64,000 nt of DNA from Craurococcus roseus (GTDB lineage: Bacteria; Pseudomonadota; Alphaproteobacteria; Acetobacterales; Acetobacteraceae): contig NZ_BAAAFZ010000007.1 of NCBI RefSeq assembly GCF_039523795.1, positions 136,038 to 200,037 on the forward strand, given 5' to 3'. The first letter of the stretch is position 1. Each line of letters starts with the position of its first letter. Position numbers and translations under genes: made by a program. The notes beneath the pieces were generated by a model. That model was not told the DNA's origin, did no database searches, and saw nothing but the letters and a program-made list of their open reading frames with translations. Shown one piece after another: positions 1-7,643 of this stretch.

Positions 1-268
1 GGGCGCGGGCGACGGAGGCGTGGCCGACGGTGCCGGAGGCGCCGGGGCGGTTGTCCACCACCACGTTGCCGTTCAGTTCCTTGGAGAGCTGCTGCGCCAC
101 CACGCGGGCGACGAAGTCGGTCGAGCCGCCGGGCGCCCAGGCGACAACCAGCGTCACCGGGCGGTTGCCGGGGTAGGCGTCCGCCGATTGCGCCCCGGCG
201 GGGCGGGAGCCGGTGGCGGCGAGAAGGCCGAGGGCGGCCGTGCAGAGGCCGCGGCGGTTCAGGCGCAT
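1..268 (-). CDS. Tripartite tricarboxylate transporter (Bug family) substrate-binding protein, N-terminal part
   Basis: The gene starts at ATG 268, behind a good ribosome site (GGAGGAG about 6 bases upstream), and runs off the left edge of the window; 89 codons are visible. The first 26 or so residues form a signal peptide ending near GAQS. Then comes the Bug-family opening YPGNRPVTLVVAWAPGGSTD, followed by RVVAQQLSKELN and VVVDNRPGASGTVG. These proteins bind carboxylates in the periplasm for TctAB-type transport. It is divergent from the aroE-like gene, and the 153-bp intergenic region carries a promoter with a dyad shared with the nearby tetR gene. The ligand could therefore be a hydroaromatic acid (inference). 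The rest of the gene is outside the window. Confidence 0.85.
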   Translation of the reverse strand, partial: MRLNRRGLCTAALGLLAATGSRPAGAQSADAYPGNRPVTLVVAWAPGGSTDFVARVVAQQLSKELNGNVVVDNRPGASGTVGHASVARA

Positions 269-329
269 GGATTTCTCCTCCGTTTTCCCGACCGGGGCGT
301 GGCGCCGTTCCGGCCCGCCCCGTTTTGCG

Positions 330-357
330 TTGACGTGTACGTACCAGATAGTACATT
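330..357 (+). promoter_or_regulatory. Promoter of the aroE-like gene with embedded TetR-type operator
   Basis: TTGACG (330-335) and TACATT (352-357) are separated by 16 bases and give a plausible sigma-70 promoter about 65 bases before aroE. The spacer holds the dyad GTAC-N6-GTAC (341-354) within a 21-base element at 335-355. The same element, 17 of 21 identical and with covarying arms, occurs at 4185-4205 next to the tetR start. A repressor bound here would block the promoter. The site is seen in the sequence; its use by this TetR protein is inferred. Confidence 0.55.
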
Positions 358-421
358 AGCTCCGCAAGGGACGATTCGAGCCGAAAGCCGACTTTCGGCG
401 TCGCCACGGAGGATCCGTCGC

Positions 422-1312
422 ATGACCACCTGGGACAGCCGCCCCGCCCTGCTCGCGGGCCTCATCGGAACCGGCATCGGCGCTTCCCTCACCCCCGCCC
501 TGCACGAGCGCGAGGGCGCGGAGCAAGGCCTGCGGTCCATCTACCGCCGGCTGGACCTCAGCGCGTTGGGCTTGGGCGTGGAAGCCTTGCCGGAACTGCT
601 CACCGCCGCCGAACGGGTGGGCTTCGCCGGCCTCAACGTCACCCACCCTTGCAAGCAGGCGGTGATCCCGCTGCTGCACGAACTCTCGGACGACGCGCGG
701 GCGCTCGGCGCGGTGAACACGGTGGTGCTGCGGGGCGGCAGACGTGTCGGCCACAACACCGATTGGTCGGGCTTCGCCGAGGGCTTCCGGCGCGGTTTGC
801 CGGATGCCAAGCGGGACCGGGTGGCGCAGATCGGCGCGGGCGGCGCCGGCGCAGCCGTGGCGCACGCGATCCTGACGCTCGGCGCCACGCGGCTTTCCGT
901 GTTCGACACCGACGGGGCGCGGGCGGAGGCGCTGGCGGACGCGCTGTGCGCCCGCTTCGGCGAGGGCCGCGCGGCGGCCGGGACCGACCTCCGCGGGGCG
1001 ATGGCGGGGGCGGACGGCGTGGTGAACTGCACGCCGGTCGGCATGGCCAAGTACCCCGGCCTGCCGCTGCCCGCGGCGCTGCTGCGCCCGTCGCACTGGG
1101 TGGCGGAGATCGTCTACTTCCCGTTGGAAACCGAATTGCTGCGCGCCGCGCGGGCGCTCGGCTGCGCGACGCTGGACGGCGGCGGCATGGCGGTGTTCCA
1201 GGCGGTGGGCGCCTTCCGCCTGTTCACAGGGCTGGAGCCGGACGCGGAGCGGATGCTGCGGCATTTCAAAGACATGGTGTCGGAGGCGGCCCCGGACGCG
1301 CCGCGGACCTGA
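422..1312 (+). CDS. aroE: Shikimate/quinate 5-dehydrogenase (AroE family)
   Basis: This 296-aa protein is the usual length for AroE, which reversibly reduces 3-dehydroshikimate or oxidises quinate/shikimate. Seen: substrate motif GASLTPALHE (residues 20-29), NVTHPCKQ with the catalytic Lys (about 78), VNT (98-100), HNTDWSGF with the catalytic Asp (about 114), and the dinucleotide loop GAGGAG (138-143). After beta-2 comes FDTD; an Asp here favours NAD over NADP in the family. The substrate motif has Thr (SLTP) where biosynthetic AroE has Ser. Both features resemble the catabolic quinate/shikimate dehydrogenases of the Corynebacterium QsuD kind. Together with the divergent binding protein and shared operator this suggests hydroaromatic catabolism rather than the core shikimate pathway (inference). 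Start ATG 422 was chosen because the family begins there; the open frame extends further upstream without homology. Confidence 0.85.
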   Translation: MTTWDSRPALLAGLIGTGIGASLTPALHEREGAEQGLRSIYRRLDLSALGLGVEALPELLTAAERVGFAGLNVTHPCKQAVIPLLHELSDDARALGAVNTVVLRGGRRVGHNTDWSGFAEGFRRGLPDAKRDRVAQIGAGGAGAAVAHAILTLGATRLSVFDTDGARAEALADALCARFGEGRAAAGTDLRGAMAGADGVVNCTPVGMAKYPGLPLPAALLRPSHWVAEIVYFPLETELLRAARALGCATLDGGGMAVFQAVGAFRLFTGLEPDAERMLRHFKDMVSEAAPDAPRT

Positions 1313-1380
1313 CTCGCAGCAGCCCTGCCCCGGATGCGGGACTCCATGGCGGCGCGGTGCCGGCCCGCTACCGTCGCTAC

Positions 1381-1713
1381 ATGAACGCTGCGACCCGGCT
1401 TGCCACCTATGGCACGCTCGCGCCCGGACGGCCGAACCATCACCAGCTTGCCGGATTGAACGATCGCTGGGGCACCGGGATCGTCCGGGGTGATCTCGCC
1501 GCCGAAGGTTGGGGCGCCGGGCTCGGCTATCCGGCCCTCGTCCTCGACCCGCGCGGGGGACCGATCGAGGTGCGCGTTTTCGAGTCGGACGATCTGCCCG
1601 GCCATTGGTTCCGCTTGGATGCCTTCGAAGGCGAAGGCTACCGGCGCGTCGTCGCGGACGTCGAAACGCCGGGCGGAACAGTCCAGGCGTGGGTCTACGT
1701 GGCGGCGCGGTAG
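1381..1713 (+). CDS. Gamma-glutamylcyclotransferase-like (AIG2/GGCT fold) protein
   Basis: A 110-aa protein with the GGCT-fold opening ATYGTLAPG (residues 8-16), the LGYPALVLD strand and LDAFEGEGYRR, whose Glu matches the catalytic acid of gamma-glutamylcyclotransferases. Family members release 5-oxoproline from gamma-glutamyl compounds, but many bacterial single-domain AIG2-like proteins have unknown substrates. It lies 68 bases after the aroE-like gene on the same strand. No strong ribosome site is visible. The domain assignment is firm; the reaction is not. Confidence 0.75.
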   Translation: MNAATRLATYGTLAPGRPNHHQLAGLNDRWGTGIVRGDLAAEGWGAGLGYPALVLDPRGGPIEVRVFESDDLPGHWFRLDAFEGEGYRRVVADVETPGGTVQAWVYVAAR

Positions 1714-1838
1714 CGGGCGCCCGCCACGGGACAGGAGGTTCGATCCGCGGCATGTTCCGGCCCTCACGCCACCGTCGGTCGCGGTTCTTTTGCTTGATCC
1801 ACCGCCCGTTCTCCGCGATGTTGCGGTTGTCCGACGAG

Positions 1839-2040
1839 GCGCGCGGGAGAGCGTCGCAGGCCGCAGCACGCGGCTGGGTGACCGCCGACGGAGCAACCCC
1901 CCAGGAAACTCTCAGGCAACCGGACCGCGCGCTGAGGACACTCTGGAGAGAGGCGCCGAAAGGCGTCCACCGAAGGGGACGCGCGCGCCCTCCCGCGGGA
2001 GGGCCGGGCCAAGCTCTCAGGTAAGCGGACAGACGGGGGC
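1839..2040 (+). ncRNA. Tandem glycine riboswitch (two aptamers)
   Basis: Two consecutive glycine aptamers are recognisable. The first (about 1839-1931) has GGAGAG (1845-1850), GACGGAGCAA (1888-1897) and CCAGGAAACTCTCAGGCA (1901-1918). The second (about 1933-2040) has CTCTGGAGAG (1941-1950), CCGAAGGGGAC (1970-1980), CTCTCAGGTAAGCGGACAGA (2014-2033) and a closing G-run. These are the conserved cores of the gcvT-type glycine riboswitch. A GC-rich stretch (2044-2086) that can form a hairpin follows as a possible expression platform. The next gene (ATG 2109, AGGAG at 2096-2100) is an FAD amino-acid dehydrogenase. Glycine is therefore expected to control its own oxidation (inference). Confidence 0.9.
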
Positions 2041-2108
2041 GGATCGGACGGCGGGCGCAGCGCGCCGCGCCGCCGGCCGCGAACCCTTGTCGTCAGGAGC
2101 CTGCGGGC

Positions 2109-3362
2109 ATGAGCACCGTCGCCGTCATCGGGTCCGGGATCACCGGCGTCACCACCGCCTACGCGCTGCTGGAGCGCGGCCACGAGGTGGTCGTGCTGGA
2201 CCGCCAGCGCTACGCCGGCATGGAGACCTCCTTCGCCAACGGCGGCCAGCTCTCGGCCAGCAACGCCGAGGTCTGGAACAACTGGGGCACCGTGGCGAAG
2301 GGCGCGAAGTGGATGCTCCGGCGCGACGCGCCGCTGCTGATCAACCCGCGCCCCTCGTTCCACAAGTATTCCTGGCTCGCCGAGTTCGTTGGGCGCATCC
2401 GCGACTACCGCGCCAACACCGTCGCCACCACCGCGCTCGCCATCGAGGCGCGGAAGCACCTCTTCGCCATGGCCGAGAAGGAGGGCATCGAGTTCGACCT
2501 GGAGCGGCGCGGCATCCTGCACGTCTACCGCGACCGGGATGGCTTCGAAGCGGCGGCGGCGGTCAACGCGCTGCTGCGCGAAGGCGGGCTCGACCGCCGC
2601 GCCGTCACCCCGGAGGAGATGCGCGCCATCGAGCCGGCGCTGCCGAGGGGCGCCTTCCACGGCGGCTTCTTCACGCCGTCCGACTCCACCGGCGACATCC
2701 ACAAGTTCACGCGCGGCCTGGCCGACGCCTGCGTCCGGCGCGGCGCCCGCTTCGAGTTCGGCGCGGAGGTGTCCGCCATCGAGCACGGGCCGGACGGGGT
2801 CGGCATCCGCTGGACGCGCGGGGGCGAAGGCGCGGGCTCCGTCCGGGCGGACGCAGTGGTGGTCTGCGCCGGCGTCGCCAGCCGGCGCTTCGCCGCCATG
2901 CTGGGAGACCGGGTTAACGTCTACCCGGTGAAGGGCTACTCCATCACCGTCCACCTCGACGACGAAGGGAGCCGAAGCGCGGCGCCGACCGTGAGCCTGC
3001 TCGACGAGGCCACGAAGATCGTCACCAGCCGCCTCGGGCGCGAGCGCTTCCGCGTCGCCGGCACGGCGGAGTTCAACGGCGAGAACCGCGACATCCGCGC
3101 CGACCGCATCCGCCCGCTGGTGGAGTGGACGGGGGGCATGTTCCCCGGCGTGTCCACCGCCCGCGTGGTGCCCTGGGCCGGCCTGCGCCCGATGACGCCG
3201 AGCCTGATGCCGCGCATCGGCCGGGGCCGCCGGGCCGGCGTGTTCTACAACACCGGCCACGGCCACCTCGGCTGGACGCTCTCCGCCGCGACGGCGCAGA
3301 TGGTGGCTGACGCGGTGGACGCCGAGGCCTCGGAAGGCGGCCGGACGGCGCGCGCCGCCTGA
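2109..3362 (+). CDS. dadA: FAD-dependent D-amino acid dehydrogenase (DadA-like)
   Basis: A 417-aa DAO-family flavoprotein. Residues 4-32 hold the FAD-binding GxGxxG fold (VIGSGITGVTTAYALLERGH) ending at the ribose-binding Asp of VVVLD. DadA signatures follow: ETSFANGGQLSASNAEVW (38-55) and WLAEFVGRIRDYR. Near the C-terminus come WAGLRPMTPSLMPRIG and YNTGHGHLGWTLSAATAQ, which close the flavin site. DadA oxidises D-amino acids (and glycine in some members) to 2-oxo acids and feeds electrons to the respiratory chain. The glycine riboswitch just upstream suggests glycine is a physiological substrate or inducer here, so glycine dehydrogenase/oxidase is an alternative name. AGGAG lies 8 bases before the ATG. 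Confidence 0.88.
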   Translation: MSTVAVIGSGITGVTTAYALLERGHEVVVLDRQRYAGMETSFANGGQLSASNAEVWNNWGTVAKGAKWMLRRDAPLLINPRPSFHKYSWLAEFVGRIRDYRANTVATTALAIEARKHLFAMAEKEGIEFDLERRGILHVYRDRDGFEAAAAVNALLREGGLDRRAVTPEEMRAIEPALPRGAFHGGFFTPSDSTGDIHKFTRGLADACVRRGARFEFGAEVSAIEHGPDGVGIRWTRGGEGAGSVRADAVVVCAGVASRRFAAMLGDRVNVYPVKGYSITVHLDDEGSRSAAPTVSLLDEATKIVTSRLGRERFRVAGTAEFNGENRDIRADRIRPLVEWTGGMFPGVSTARVVPWAGLRPMTPSLMPRIGRGRRAGVFYNTGHGHLGWTLSAATAQMVADAVDAEASEGGRTARAA

Positions 3363-3512
3363 GCGCGGGGATCGGGGCGCGCGGTCCGGCCGGTGGCTGG
3401 GCGGGGGGTGCGCTTCCAGCGAGCGGCCTGGGGGGTCCTCTCCCGCGGCGGCTGGCCCCGCCGGCGCCCGGCCGCGCGGACGCGCACCGGCCCGGCGACT
3501 ACGGCCCGGCGA

Positions 3513-4178
3513 CTACGGCCGCAGGTAGCGCAGCACCGCCTCCACCACCATGCGCCGGTGCGCGTCCGCGCGGCCGGGCGTTGCCGAGTCTTCGCCGAAG
3601 ATGGCGCGGAGCGTATGGCGGTTCGACACGCGGTAGAAGCAGAAGGCGCTGATGAGCATGTGGAGATCGAGCGGGTCCACGCCCGCGCGGAACGCGCCCT
3701 CCGCTTCCCCGCGCCGGAGCAGCGCGGCCACCGTGCCGATCACCGCCGCGTTGCGCTGCTTGATGGTGGCTGAGGCCGCGACCGTGCGCGCTTCCTCGAT
3801 GTTCTCGCCGCTGACCAGCCGCACGAATTCCGGGTGCGCGGCGTGGTGGTCGAAGGTGGTTTCCACCAAGCGGCGCATGGCGTCGGCCGGCGGCAATCCG
3901 TCCAGGCGGAGCGCGCCTTCGGCGTCGCGCATCCCGCCGTAGGCTTCCTCCAACGCCGCGGCGTAGAGCCCCTCCTTCCCGCCGAAATAGTAGTAGATCA
4001 TCCGCTTGGTCGTGCGGGTGCGGGCGGCGATGTCGTCCACGCGGGCGCCGGCGTAGCCTTTTTCGCTGAACTCGGCGGTAGCGGCGGCGAGGATGTCGCG
4101 CCGGGTCTGGTCGGCATCGCGGGTTTGGGGCCGGTTGGCGACTCCGGCGGGGGCGGCCCGCGACTCGTCGAGTGGCAT
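3513..4178 (-). CDS. TetR/AcrR family transcriptional regulator
   Basis: A 221-aa repressor of usual TetR size. Residues 25-70 form the DNA-binding domain: TRRDILAAATAEFSEKGYAG, VDDIAARTRTTKRMIYYYF. The ligand domain contains FDHHAAHPEFVRLVSGENIE and a late FCFYRVSNRHTLRAIFG, as in a common proteobacterial TetR subfamily. ATG 4178 was chosen over an upstream in-frame GTG at 4205 because GGAGAG lies about 10 bases before it and because the GTG is part of a dyad (4185-4205) also found in the aroE promoter. It likely represses itself and the aroE/Bug promoter (inference). The HWE kinase gene is divergent. Confidence 0.88.
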   Translation of the reverse strand: MPLDESRAAPAGVANRPQTRDADQTRRDILAAATAEFSEKGYAGARVDDIAARTRTTKRMIYYYFGGKEGLYAAALEEAYGGMRDAEGALRLDGLPPADAMRRLVETTFDHHAAHPEFVRLVSGENIEEARTVAASATIKQRNAAVIGTVAALLRRGEAEGAFRAGVDPLDLHMLISAFCFYRVSNRHTLRAIFGEDSATPGRADAHRRMVVEAVLRYLRP

Positions 4179-4184
4179 TTGGAT

Positions 4185-4205
4185 TGAACTCTCCGGTTCG
4201 TACAC
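4185..4205 (-). promoter_or_regulatory. Putative autoregulatory TetR operator
   Basis: Read on the minus strand this is GTGTACGAACC-GGAGAGTTCA, with dyad GAAC-N6-GTTC. The element at 335-355 reads GTGTACGTACC-AGATAGTACA, with dyad GTAC-N6-GTAC. They match at 17 of 21 positions, and the changes in the two arms compensate each other, as expected for one dimer binding both. It lies just upstream of the chosen tetR start. Binding by this protein is inferred. Confidence 0.5.
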
Positions 4206-4425
4206 AGCGTATCACACGGGCGCCCCGTTGTCGCGTCCACCGATGTTTCGGGGGTGTGGAGGCCGTGGCGGGTTCGCTTTTTGGTTGCATCTGGGATGTT
4301 GTCCGGGCAACCATCGGCTCGCGGCTCCAAACGGTATACGGGGAATGCCGATCGCCGCTCCGGGCGGTCGCCGGTCGGCCGCCACGATACCTTCTTATCC
4401 GGCCAAGGGTTTCGGACGGAGCTTG

Positions 4426-6072
4426 ATGCAACGCACGCTCGACGGCACGGACGGCGACCGGGGGCCACTGGGCCTCGCGGCGCCCCATGAGCCGAAGGTC
4501 CGGCCGGGTTCCGCCGACTCCGGGGCGGGCGGCGCCGAACCGCCGGCCAGCGCCCGCGAAGCGGAGTTGGAGGCCGAGGTGGCGCGACTCCGCCGGGCCT
4601 TGGCGAAGGCGGAACGCGCCGCCGCCCGGGACGTCGAGGTGGAGCGCCGGGCCGTCGCGGCCTTGGCGGAAAGCGAGGCGCGGCTGCGCTTGGCGCAAGA
4701 GGCGGCCGAGGTCGGCGTGTTCGAGCGCAACGTTTCGACCGGCCGCGCGCACTGGTCCGCGGCGATGTTCCGCATCTACGGCCTCGGCCCGGAGGGCCGC
4801 AGCCCCGAGGTCACGGACGAGGAATACCTGTCCCTCCTCGACGAGGAGGACCGCGAGCGCCACCGCGCGCGGCGCAACGCCCGGCGCGCTGACCCGGCGG
4901 CGCCGCGCTACGCCCACGAATTCCGCATCCGGCGCGTCGACACCGGCGAGGTGCGGTGGATTTCGAGCCGCGGCGAGATCGTGCGCGACGCCGCCGGCCG
5001 CCCGCTGCTCGTGCGCGGCACCAACCACGACATCACAGACCGCCGCCGCGCCGAGATCGCGCTGGCCGACAGCGAGGCGCGGTTCCGGTCCTTGGCGGAG
5101 GCGCTGCCCGGCTTCGTGTGGACGGCCAAAGCGGACGGCGCCTTCGATTGGGTCAGCCCGCGCTGGTACGCCTATTCGGGCGCGGAGCCCGGCGCCGCGC
5201 TCGGCTGGGGCTGGGGCGCTTGGCTGCACCCCGAAGACCGCGGCCGCGTGGCGGAGGGCTGGCGGGGCGCCGTCGCCGCCGGCGCGCCGGAGCACGAGGA
5301 CGAGTTCCGCCTGCGCGGGGCCGGCGGCGAGTACCGCTGGTTCCTTACGCGGGTCGCGCCGGTGCGCGGGCGGGACGGCCGGGTGGAGCGCTGGGTCGGC
5401 ACCTGCACCGACGTCGATCCGCGCCACAAGGCGGAAGAGCGGCAGTGCCTGCTGGTCAACGAGTTGAACCACCGGGTCAAGAACAGCCTCGCCGTCGCCC
5501 TCGCGCTGGCCGACCAGACGCGGCGGGCCTGCGACGCCGCGAACCACCCGCCCGAGCGCTTCCACGCCGATTTCCAGACCCGGCTGGTCGCGCTCGCCGC
5601 GGCGCACGACCTGCTCACGCGCGAGCATTGGGAAGGCGCGCCGCTCACCAAGCTGGTGCAGACCGCGCTCGCGCCGCACGCCGGCAAGGCGGGCGCGTCC
5701 GCGTCGCGCGTGTCGGCGGCCGGGCCGCCCGTTCGCCTCGCGCCGGAAACCGCCATAGCGCTCGCCATGGCGATGCACGAGCTGGCCACGAACGCGGCCA
5801 AGCACGGCGCGCTGTCGGTCCCGGCCGGGCGGGTGGAGGTGGTGTGGCGCGTCGAATCCCCGCCCGCCGCGCCGGGCGGGATGCTCGTGCTCCACTGGTC
5901 GGAACACGGCGGCCCGCCGGTGGAGGGGCCGCCGAAACGGCGCGGGTTCGGCTCGCGCCTGATCGAGCGCGGGTTGCCGATCCAGCTCGGGCGGGGAGGC
6001 ACGGTGGACCTCGATTTCGCGCCGGGGGGCCTGCGCTGCCGGATCGCGGCGCCGCTGCAACCGGCCGCCTAG
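4426..6072 (+). CDS. PAS-PAS HWE-family sensor histidine kinase
   Basis: A 548-aa soluble kinase with no membrane segment. A charged coiled coil (about 43-85) is followed by PAS 1 (about 88-205, ending RGTNHDITDRRRAE) and PAS 2 (about 215-335, ending VGTCTDVDPRHKAEE). The HWE dimerisation motif NELNHRVKNSLA has the phospho-acceptor His at 349. The ATPase part has HELATNAAKHGALS and the HWxE-type LHWSEHGGPPV before GFGSRLIERGL. HWE kinases often act on stand-alone receivers or the general stress pathway; no partner lies next to it. The TetR gene is divergent. ATG 4426 was chosen because the open frame upstream overlaps tetR and has no family similarity. Confidence 0.88.
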   Translation: MQRTLDGTDGDRGPLGLAAPHEPKVRPGSADSGAGGAEPPASAREAELEAEVARLRRALAKAERAAARDVEVERRAVAALAESEARLRLAQEAAEVGVFERNVSTGRAHWSAAMFRIYGLGPEGRSPEVTDEEYLSLLDEEDRERHRARRNARRADPAAPRYAHEFRIRRVDTGEVRWISSRGEIVRDAAGRPLLVRGTNHDITDRRRAEIALADSEARFRSLAEALPGFVWTAKADGAFDWVSPRWYAYSGAEPGAALGWGWGAWLHPEDRGRVAEGWRGAVAAGAPEHEDEFRLRGAGGEYRWFLTRVAPVRGRDGRVERWVGTCTDVDPRHKAEERQCLLVNELNHRVKNSLAVALALADQTRRACDAANHPPERFHADFQTRLVALAAAHDLLTREHWEGAPLTKLVQTALAPHAGKAGASASRVSAAGPPVRLAPETAIALAMAMHELATNAAKHGALSVPAGRVEVVWRVESPPAAPGGMLVLHWSEHGGPPVEGPPKRRGFGSRLIERGLPIQLGRGGTVDLDFAPGGLRCRIAAPLQPAA

Positions 6073-6402
6073 AACCGCTCGGGCCTGGCCGTGACCGGGC
6101 GGAAGCGGGCGAAACCGGAGCCTTCGGCCCCCCGAACACGTTCACGCCGCGCCGGCGGCGTTCGATCCGGGGCGGCGGCTCCGGGCGGATAGGCGGGGCG
6201 CGACAGAGCGTCCGTTGCAGGTGTCGCGCGGGGTCGAGGGGGTCGGAGCGCCCCCGCCGCACGGCTTGGCCCCAACAAGGAGTTGATGGCGGCGGCCCAA
6301 CGCGCCCCGCCTCGTCAGTTCCTGGCGGCGGCGGCGCACGCGTAGTCTGCGGCGCTGGTCGGCGCCGCGCGCCGAAGCGGCACCACACCAGAGCGCAGTT
6401 TC
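6073..6402. other. 330-bp intergenic region
   Basis: Nothing recognisable lies between the kinase stop and the glycosyltransferase ATG. The sequence is uniformly GC-rich. No clear promoter, terminator with a T-run, or small reading frame stands out on either strand. Confidence 0.4.
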
Positions 6403-7371
6403 ATGCCGGACCTCATCACCATCTGCCTGCCGACCTATCGTCGGCCGACCCTCCTGTCGCAGACCTTGCAGTCCTGCTTCGCGCAGGACTACCGGCCGCT
6501 CGAGGTCGACGTCGCGGACAGCTCACCGAACGGCGACACGCGCGACATGGTCGAGTCGCTCGCGCCGCCGGAGGGCATCGCCGTGCGCTACCGGCACCTG
6601 CCGCCGGACACCGAGCCGCAGGCCAAGGTGATCCGGCTGCTCGCGGAAGCGCGCGGGCGGCGCCTCGCCATCATGCACGACGACGACGTCTTTCTCCCCG
6701 GCGCGATCGCCGCGCTGGACGAAGCCTTCTCCGGCGCGCCGGAGGTCGTGATCGCCTACGGCCGCGAGGAGATCATGAACGAGGCGGGCGAGGTCCTGCC
6801 CGAGGAAACGGAGGCGTCGCAGGCCGAGGCGTGGCGCACGGCCGACCAAGCGGGGCTCCGCCGCGACCTGATGGTGTGCGCGCTGTCGCGGCAGGTGCCG
6901 CCTAACGGTTTCCTCATCGAGAGCGACGTCATGCGGAAGTTCGGTTTCCGCAGCCGCGCCGAGATCGGGATGGCCGAGGACACCGACCTCGGCATCCGGC
7001 TCGCGCAAGCCTACCGCGGGTCCGGAGCCTTCGCCTTCATCGAGCGGTTGACCACGCGGCGGCGCCTGATGCGGAGCAGCCTCGGCTGGACCGCGCCCGA
7101 CACCTGCTGGCAGCTTTACGGCGAGATGGCGGCCATGCAGGGCCTCTCGCCCGAGGAGGAGCGCGCGCGGGCCTGGACGCTGCGGCACTGCGCGCGCTCC
7201 GCGCTCCGGGAGAACGCGCTCGGCGGGCGGCGCCGGGCGGCGCTGCAAGTCTTCCGGTCCCCGTACTATCCGCGGGGCGAGGAGAGCGCGGCGAAAACCT
7301 TGTACTCCCTGGGCTTGCTCGCCGTGCCGCGCGCCGTGCTGGCGCTGCGGCGGCTTTCCGGGGCGGGCTGA
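6403..7371 (+). CDS. Family 2 glycosyltransferase
   Basis: A 322-aa GT-A fold enzyme. It opens with ITICLPTYRRPTLLSQTLQS (residues 5-24), the nucleotide-sugar strand. The metal-binding motif is MHDDDVFLPGAI (near residue 90). MAEDTDLGIRLA (near 190) matches the acceptor-side ED of GT2 enzymes. Such enzymes transfer a sugar from a nucleotide donor to a glycan or lipid in the cytoplasm. It is followed after about 270 bases by a PLP enzyme of a kind often found in surface-glycan clusters, but no other glycan gene is present. Donor and acceptor cannot be told from sequence. Confidence 0.82.
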   Translation: MPDLITICLPTYRRPTLLSQTLQSCFAQDYRPLEVDVADSSPNGDTRDMVESLAPPEGIAVRYRHLPPDTEPQAKVIRLLAEARGRRLAIMHDDDVFLPGAIAALDEAFSGAPEVVIAYGREEIMNEAGEVLPEETEASQAEAWRTADQAGLRRDLMVCALSRQVPPNGFLIESDVMRKFGFRSRAEIGMAEDTDLGIRLAQAYRGSGAFAFIERLTTRRRLMRSSLGWTAPDTCWQLYGEMAAMQGLSPEEERARAWTLRHCARSALRENALGGRRRAALQVFRSPYYPRGEESAAKTLYSLGLLAVPRAVLALRRLSGAG

Positions 7372-7643
7372 CGAGGGCGCGCACGGGAACGCGGGCCCGG
7401 CTCCGGGCACGGGGCGCCGGCAACCCGGACCGCGGCGGCGCCCTTTCCCGTCCAAGGCCCGCCGTGACGGTCTTTTCGGCGAACCCGCGCGCGGACAATT
7501 GAGCCTGCGATGCTCGACAGGTCCGGGCGGTTGTTGTACAAACGTTACGTAATGTTGGCGCTTGGTGAAGCGCGCCGTCGCGGAGCGGATCGATGCGGTT
7601 TGAGGAGCCTGGGATCCTGCACCGGCGGACGGTGGGCGGGACG

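Noticed and set aside
20..421. Long open frame continuing upstream of aroE
   Set aside because: It overlaps the promoter and the divergent Bug gene and has no AroE similarity; AroE begins at 422.
4205..4205. GTG start for the TetR gene, nine codons upstream
   Set aside because: That GTG is part of the shared dyad; ATG 4178 has a better ribosome site and fits the family.
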